Part shown: piece by piece, positions 4,738-7,998 of the stretch
Layout of the letters: every line of letters starts with the position of its first letter
Position numbering within the stretch: the stretch's first letter is position 1
NCBI GenBank assembly: GCA_022848825.1
Contig: JAJISH010000177.1
Coordinates: 1-7,998 of the forward strand
DNA: 7,998 nucleotides
Reading direction: 5' to 3'
From: Thermoplasmatota archaeon
Lineage (GTDB): Archaea > Thermoplasmatota > Thermoplasmata > RBG-16-68-12 > JAGMCJ01
Made by a program: the position numbers and the translations under genes
Notes under the pieces: generated by a model
Seen by the model: the letters and a program-made list of their open reading frames with translations, nothing else
Database searches by the model: none
Told to the model about the DNA's origin: nothing

Positions 4738-4832
4738 GAGGGATTCGTATCCATCAAGATAGAACAAGGGCAGACAAAGGTTGGGGCGACCTGGCAGATC
4801 CCTTCTGCTTCGTTCATAACCGTGGGTGGGAA

Positions 4833-5048
4833 TTGTCCAAGTGGTTTGAACCATACGACATTGCTGAGGACTATGAAGACATTCTCAAGAGAATCGCTGG
4901 AGGGGAATTCCAGAAACTGAAGGCCGAAGTCGCAAGACTTAAGAAAGAAATGACTCGGTTGAAGGCCCTTCGGAAGGTCTTCGTTACTGAGGACGCTTTG
5001 ATTAAGGAGTGGGATAACGAGTATGACGAGCGGTGGGATTCTTGTTGA
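4833..5048 (+). CDS. Putative coiled-coil antitoxin paired with MazF
   Basis: 71 residues from TTG 4833, the only usable start codon in an upstream frame that stays open to about 4740; GGTGGG just before it could serve as a ribosome-binding site. Residues 12-47 form a charged coiled-coil-like helix (EFQKLKAEVARLKKEMTRLK). The tail (residues 50-71) is acidic and aromatic, with ALIKEWDNEYDERWD, like the C-terminal peptide by which many MazF antitoxins cover the toxin's RNA-binding groove. The gene overlaps the toxin start by 26 bases, the normal antitoxin-toxin order. No AbrB, ribbon-helix-helix or Phd domain is visible, so DNA binding, if any, would need another fold or partner. Assignment is by position and tail; it may represent an unusual antitoxin type. 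Confidence 0.65.
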   Translation: MSKWFEPYDIAEDYEDILKRIAGGEFQKLKAEVARLKKEMTRLKALRKVFVTEDALIKEWDNEYDERWDSC

Positions 5049-5403
5049 GCAGAGAGATATCGTGTGGGTTCCATTCCCGTTCACAGATTTGACAGACGCA
5101 GGGAAGAGACCTGCCCTTGTGGTCTCCAACACAGGCTATAATCAAAGAACTCAAGATGTGGTCATTTGTGCAATAACGAGCAAACCCAGACGTTCTGAAT
5201 ATGGCATCGACATAACAACAGCGGATCTAGAGACAGGGAAACTGGACCTTGATAGTCACGTGAAACCTGACCGTCTGTTTACGCTCAGCAAGACCCTCAT
5301 TCTGTGGAAGATGGGGAGATTGAGCATCGAAAAAGGCAATGCAGTCATCGAGAACATAAGAAGGGTAATATCGACGGAGAACTCGATGTCGTTGCAGGGC
5401 TAG
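5023..5403 (+). CDS. mazF: MazF/PemK-family endoribonuclease toxin
   Basis: 126 residues, close to the usual length of 110-125. MazF toxins are sequence-specific RNases that cut cellular mRNA and arrest growth when the antitoxin is lost. The family signature is clear: QRDIVWVPFPFTD (residues 10-22), KRPALVVSN (28-36), VVICAITSK (46-54) and DSHVKPDRLFTLSK (77-90), in the family order. Arg29 and Thr52 fall where the catalytic Arg and Thr of characterised MazF proteins lie, so it is probably active. The ATG at 5023 overlaps the antitoxin gene and has GGGATAACG upstream; the conserved domain starts at about residue 9, so a slightly shorter start would not lose the core. Such modules stabilise plasmids and proviruses or act against other viruses. 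The family call is confident; the cut site cannot be read from sequence. Confidence 0.93.
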   Translation: MTSGGILVEQRDIVWVPFPFTDLTDAGKRPALVVSNTGYNQRTQDVVICAITSKPRRSEYGIDITTADLETGKLDLDSHVKPDRLFTLSKTLILWKMGRLSIEKGNAVIENIRRVISTENSMSLQG

Positions 5404-5531
5404 GAGAGGGCCATCAGTAGCCTCGGCTTGCCAACGATACCGACTTCCACCATAGTGGGGAGACTGGTCCTGGCCCAGTTCCCTTTCAGAAGACTTAAGG
5501 GGCACGATTCCATTGTGATGCTGGTGAGAGA

Positions 5532-5783
5532 ATGTTAGTAAAGGAAGTCAGCGACCTGAAGCCGATAGTGGAGAAGGCCATCAAAGGGAACTATGGCGAG
5601 GACGTAGCCAACATCAAAGTAACTCAGGCGACGAAAGGCCCAATGTTCGGGATTGAGAGATCGTGGAGTGTCTGGGCAGAATTCGAAGACAAGTCAAACA
5701 AATACAGCGTGAACTTGGGTGTTGAGATTGCTACTGGACTCGTTGACAGGTTCTCTGAGAGAGGGAGACAGCTATTGGAATAG
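5532..5783 (+). CDS. 83-aa small alpha-beta protein, unknown function
   Basis: 83 residues from ATG 5532, preceded by GGTGAGAG at 5523-5530. A weak TATA-like GACTTAAG at 5492-5499 would put the transcript start near 5522, leaving a short leader holding the ribosome-binding site. The N-terminal helix (VSDLKPIVEKAIKGNYGED) is followed by strands (ANIKVTQATKGPMFGIERSW, WAEFEDKSNKYSVNLGVEI) and a final ATGLVDRFSERG. A helix followed by paired strands with a turn of this kind recalls small PepSY-like or GvpO-like folds, but the similarity is only general and I would not assign it. No cysteines or membrane segment. It ends just before the hairpin shared with the convergent winged-helix gene. Confidence 0.7.
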   Translation: MLVKEVSDLKPIVEKAIKGNYGEDVANIKVTQATKGPMFGIERSWSVWAEFEDKSNKYSVNLGVEIATGLVDRFSERGRQLLE

Positions 5784-5794
5784 TCGCAAAACCA

Positions 5795-5820
5795 TAGGTC
5801 TCAAGAGACTAGGAGACCTA
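5795..5820. terminator. Hairpin between convergent genes, possible bidirectional terminator
   Basis: TAGGTCTC (5795-5802) pairs perfectly with GAGACCTA (5813-5820) around a ten-base loop. It fills the 41-base gap between the stop of the rightward gene at 5783 and that of the leftward gene at 5825. There is no T-tract on either side, so it may act as an mRNA 3'-end barrier rather than a true terminator. Confidence 0.45.
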
Positions 5821-5824
5821 GCTA

Positions 5825-6448
5825 CTAGGGGGTCCCGGGTATGTGCTCCGGCGGATAGCGTCCCAAGTATGCCACCAGGTAGGGGAATAGTACGCCTACC
5901 GTGGATTGTTCTCGAGTCTCAGGCGGAGGTATCGAGTACCTATCTACCCACCAATCACTCAATCTGTCTAGGGACTTCTCGATATCCTTGACGATCTCTC
6001 TGAATGTGTCATCGAACTCTTCTGGATATATCCCTCCATAGAACGAGACCCGGGGGGGACCTCTCGGACGTTCACCCTCTGGGAAGACGGGTACGCACTC
6101 CGTAGCTCCTATGTGCAGAAGGTGATGGTATCTGTATCCATCCGATTCGGCATAGCTGGCATAGACATAGTTCCCTAACCCTGGCTTCCTGTCCCAAATC
6201 CCCATCTCCTTGATTTGGTCGATTCCCTTCTTCAACGTTCTCCTGTGAAGCGTGTCATCATTTACCTTTGCTCGATTCAGTATCTCACGGCGGCTTGCAT
6301 CATACCCTAGTTCCACCCAAGCATTCCATACGGGCACACGCTGCCTAGGGGCCTTCCCGATCCACTTCATATAGTCCACATCCCCCGTCTTCAGTGGACG
6401 CAGAAGCTTCATCTTCTTTCTGTCCGGCTTGTACTCCTTGTCTGGCAC
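5825..6448 (-). CDS. Winged-helix DNA-binding protein, putative regulator
   Basis: 207 residues from GTG 6448, with a strong ribosome-binding site GGAGAGGAG immediately upstream; an ATG at 6450 is in another frame. Residues 37-97 read as a winged helix-turn-helix: a first helix (VPVWNAWVELGY), helix two (SRREILNRAKV), a turn (NDD), a long recognition helix (TLHRRTLKKGIDQIKEMG) and a wing (IWDRKPGLGNYVYAS). The C-terminal 110 residues are unlike any family I recognise: a strand-rich part with histidines (GYRYHHLLHIG), a proline and glycine loop (PEGERPRGPPR) and a helix (FDDTFREIVKDIEKSLDRL). It probably binds DNA and regulates nearby promoters, perhaps its own, which it shares with the divergent gene. 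The DNA-binding call is from pattern reading. Confidence 0.8.
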   Translation of the reverse strand: MPDKEYKPDRKKMKLLRPLKTGDVDYMKWIGKAPRQRVPVWNAWVELGYDASRREILNRAKVNDDTLHRRTLKKGIDQIKEMGIWDRKPGLGNYVYASYAESDGYRYHHLLHIGATECVPVFPEGERPRGPPRVSFYGGIYPEEFDDTFREIVKDIEKSLDRLSDWWVDRYSIPPPETREQSTVGVLFPYLVAYLGRYPPEHIPGTP

Positions 6449-6486
6449 ATTCTCCTCTCCTTACCCTGGTGGTTCCATGGATGGCC

Positions 6487-6503
6487 GTTTTACTACTTAA
6501 AGC
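6487..6503. promoter_or_regulatory. TATA core shared by divergent genes
   Basis: The AT-rich core TTTTACTACTTAAAGC (6488-6503) is the only one in the 70-base divergent gap. Rightward, ACTTAAAG lies about 22 bases before ATG 6519, which has no ribosome-binding site, so that transcript is probably leaderless. Leftward, CTTTAAGTAG would start transcription near 6472 and give a leader of about 24 bases carrying GGAGAGGAG. The box is weaker than those at 3226 and 4408. Confidence 0.5.
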
Positions 6504-6518
6504 CTATTCTCTCTGAGC

Positions 6519-6905
6519 ATGAGCAAAAAGAAGCACATCACGAAGGCGAAACCCCCATCGGCGTTCGAGCCTATAAGTGTTCGCTCGATACGTGCGAAGA
6601 TGATTAAAAGGCAGAAGGACCGAGGGCTGGTGACGACTCTCTCCAATGGAGATGTGAGGACCAACTACCAGACGACTAGGAGTGGTGTCCATGTGGCACG
6701 TGAGTGGGCGAACCGCGAACTCCAGAAGGTCGAGGAGACGGTGGACAAGATAATCGACACTTCGATAACCATCGGCGAGACGACGAACGATGGCATCGGC
6801 AATCAAAGCCACAAGATCCACAGACTCCTAGCGATATGGGTAGAGAGGGCCAAGAACTCGGAAGTCGAAAAGGCGAGGAAGGAAGCACCCAGGGGGACCG
6901 CCTAG
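6519..6905 (+). CDS. 128-aa basic protein, unknown function, leaderless
   Basis: 128 residues from ATG 6519. The N-terminus is very basic (MSKKKHITKAKPPSAF, then SIRAKMIKRQKDRG). The middle has a short beta-prone part (VTTLSNGDVRTNYQTTRSG), and residues 58-120 are helical (VAREWANRELQKVEETVDKI, HRLLAIWVERAKNSEVEKAR). No cysteines, signal or membrane segment. The start lacks a ribosome-binding site but has a TATA-like core about 22 bases upstream, consistent with a leaderless transcript. It diverges from a winged-helix gene and is followed 90 bases later by another winged-helix gene, so it sits in a regulatory or replication module. A nucleic-acid-binding role is plausible from the basic N-terminus only. 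Confidence 0.78.
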   Translation: MSKKKHITKAKPPSAFEPISVRSIRAKMIKRQKDRGLVTTLSNGDVRTNYQTTRSGVHVAREWANRELQKVEETVDKIIDTSITIGETTNDGIGNQSHKIHRLLAIWVERAKNSEVEKARKEAPRGTA

Positions 6906-6910
6906 GATTG

Positions 6911-6985
6911 ACTTGACATACCATCATCGGTAGGGTACGTGAAGCCCTGTATCTGGACGGTAGCAGTGTCAAGTGTCAAGTGTCG
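6911..6985. promoter_or_regulatory. Repeat-based operator candidate before the winged-helix gene
   Basis: Three tandem heptamers, AGTGTCA (6965-6971), AGTGTCA (6972-6978) and AGTGTCG (6979-6985), end ten bases before ATG 6996. The eight-base word TGTCAAGT occurs at 6967-6974 and 6974-6981, and its reverse complement ACTTGACA at 6911-6918. This direct and inverted arrangement in the 90-base gap fits a binding site for the downstream protein (autoregulation) or short replication iterons. No clear TATA box is seen in the gap. Confidence 0.45.
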
Positions 6986-6995
6986 GGAGAACCGC

Positions 6996-7998
6996 ATGTC
7001 GAGCACCTCGAAACACAAGAGAATCGGGGCGATAATTCTCAACAAGCCCAAGCACATACACACCGTAACCACACTCATCCGAGACCTAGGTGTGGACTAT
7101 TCCGAATCACAGAAGCAATCCATTCGCAAGATCCTGAATAGGTATGTCAAACTAGGGCTGGTGAAGGTCTATCCACAGAGTAGGTCCAGAGAGAAAGCGT
7201 ATTCTCTGAACACGCCAGCCAAGAAGGAACCGCGAGACAAATATAACAAGCTGATGGATTACTATCTTCAGCATAGCAAGCTGCCATCGGAACTGGAGAC
7301 GAAGCACAAGGTCCAGGATGGGAAGGGTGGACATCTCAATGCCCACAGCTTACGGTTCAGCATGAAGGTTGAGGGCCTTCCGAAGGTGGATCGCCTACCG
7401 TATGACAAGGAGAAAACCAGAATGCTGAACAACTCGCTCATGCGGTATGCTCCACTGAGGATTTCCCAGGTCATCGATATTCCAGACTACAAGGTGGTCG
7501 TCCACAATTCCAACAATAAGAACCTTCAGATAACCCTTCAGGCGATTACCCTCGAGTACGACACGCCAGAGAAGGCCAAGACACTAGACACGATCATCGA
7601 CAGGCTGAAATGGTGTGTCTGGCGGATTCTCGAATCTCAATACGGATTCAAGCTTTCAGCACCGAAGACCACGATAGAAGTTCATTATGCATTCCCTGAG
7701 CCATCGCTTGTCGGCAAGCTGGACCGGGGCATGTTCCACATAGACGATGATACATGGGTCGATTTCAGTCCCAGACAGATTGACAAGACAACGGGCGAAC
7801 CAGTCCCGCAGCTCGAGACGACTAGCAGAGAGAGACGCGACAGAATCATGTCCCTGGACGAAAGGGTGGCCACCTTAGAGGTGAACCATGCGGAGCTCAG
7901 GGAGGAAATGAGGGAAGGCTTCCTGAAACTCACGGAGTTCCAATGGGAAAACAGGGAATACATTGAGAGGGCGGTGGGTATGCTCGAAGCCATGTTCC
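6996..7998 (+). CDS. Winged-helix and coiled-coil protein, putative regulator or initiator (3'-partial)
   Basis: 334 complete codons are visible and the frame runs off the right edge. ATG 6996 has GGGAG six bases upstream; in-frame GTGs at 6939 and 6966 are less likely because they would put the repeats inside the gene. Residues about 8-70 form a winged helix-turn-helix (TVTTLIRDLGVDYSESQ, then SIRKILNRYVKLGLVKVYPQ, and a wing ending KAYSLN). The middle (about 117-265) is a beta-rich domain I do not recognise, beginning HSLRFSMKVEGLP and including VVVHNSNNKNLQITLQ. The end (from about residue 286) is a coiled coil (LDERVATLEVNHAELREEM). DNA-binding plus oligomerisation and a repeat-bearing upstream region suggest an autoregulated transcription factor, or a replication initiator if the repeats are iterons. 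The coding call is firm. Confidence 0.85.
   Translation, partial: MSSTSKHKRIGAIILNKPKHIHTVTTLIRDLGVDYSESQKQSIRKILNRYVKLGLVKVYPQSRSREKAYSLNTPAKKEPRDKYNKLMDYYLQHSKLPSELETKHKVQDGKGGHLNAHSLRFSMKVEGLPKVDRLPYDKEKTRMLNNSLMRYAPLRISQVIDIPDYKVVVHNSNNKNLQITLQAITLEYDTPEKAKTLDTIIDRLKWCVWRILESQYGFKLSAPKTTIEVHYAFPEPSLVGKLDRGMFHIDDDTWVDFSPRQIDKTTGEPVPQLETTSRERRDRIMSLDERVATLEVNHAELREEMREGFLKLTEFQWENREYIERAVGMLEAMF

Noticed and set aside
4635..5132. Leftward 165-codon frame opposite the toxin-antitoxin genes
   Set aside because: It is antisense to three better-supported genes including a clear MazF and has no promoter or ribosome-binding site.
7685..7993. Leftward 102-codon frame at the right edge
   Set aside because: It is antisense to the long rightward winged-helix gene, with serine-rich shadow composition and no start signal.
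1..7998. CRISPR arrays, tRNA or rRNA genes, insertion sequences and integrase attachment sites
   Set aside because: No regularly spaced repeats, tRNA-like T-arm sequences, transposase motifs or long terminal repeats were found on reading both strands by eye.

Overview
The window looks like part of an archaeal mobile element, most likely a virus or provirus. Three TATA-like boxes lie about 22-26 bases upstream of a start codon that has no ribosome-binding site, which fits leaderless archaeal transcripts. Other genes use strong GGAGG/GGTGA-type Shine-Dalgarno sites, arginine is often AGG/AGA, and the genes are small, tightly packed and mostly unrecognisable. No ribosomal, tRNA, metabolic, terminase, portal or integrase gene is visible, so the exact host and virus family cannot be named.

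Layout. (1) Bases 1-2912: a long rightward operon, cut by the left edge. It encodes a coiled-coil protein with putative zinc sites near both ends, three small charged or coiled-coil proteins joined by ATGA overlaps, a 102-aa unknown, a 214-aa beta-rich protein that resembles a virion surface protein, and a 48-aa protein. A spacer of about 190 bases inside this operon (1603-1795) is packed with hairpins and is the best candidate for an undescribed RNA element. (2) Bases 2909-3885: a leftward small zinc-binding protein and a rightward secreted protein diverge from one palindromic TATA region; the secreted gene has a structured leader. (3) Bases 3886-4437: a strong hairpin plus T-tract terminator, a likely small leftward gene with its own TATA box, and a protein-like but startless open frame. 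(4) Bases 4438-5403: an unknown 99-aa gene followed by a toxin-antitoxin pair, a coiled-coil antitoxin candidate and a clear MazF/PemK endoribonuclease. (5) Bases 5532-5783: a small unknown gene, ending at a hairpin shared with a convergent gene. (6) Bases 5825-6905: a leftward winged-helix protein and a rightward basic protein diverging from a shared TATA core. (7) Bases 6911-7998: repeated heptamers with an inverted partner, placed like an operator, in front of a winged-helix plus coiled-coil protein cut by the right edge.

Reading the parts together (inference): the left operon looks like a structural or assembly module, the middle carries secreted, toxin-antitoxin and accessory functions, and the right end carries DNA-binding regulators. 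Only the MazF assignment is firm; the rest rests on motifs and context.
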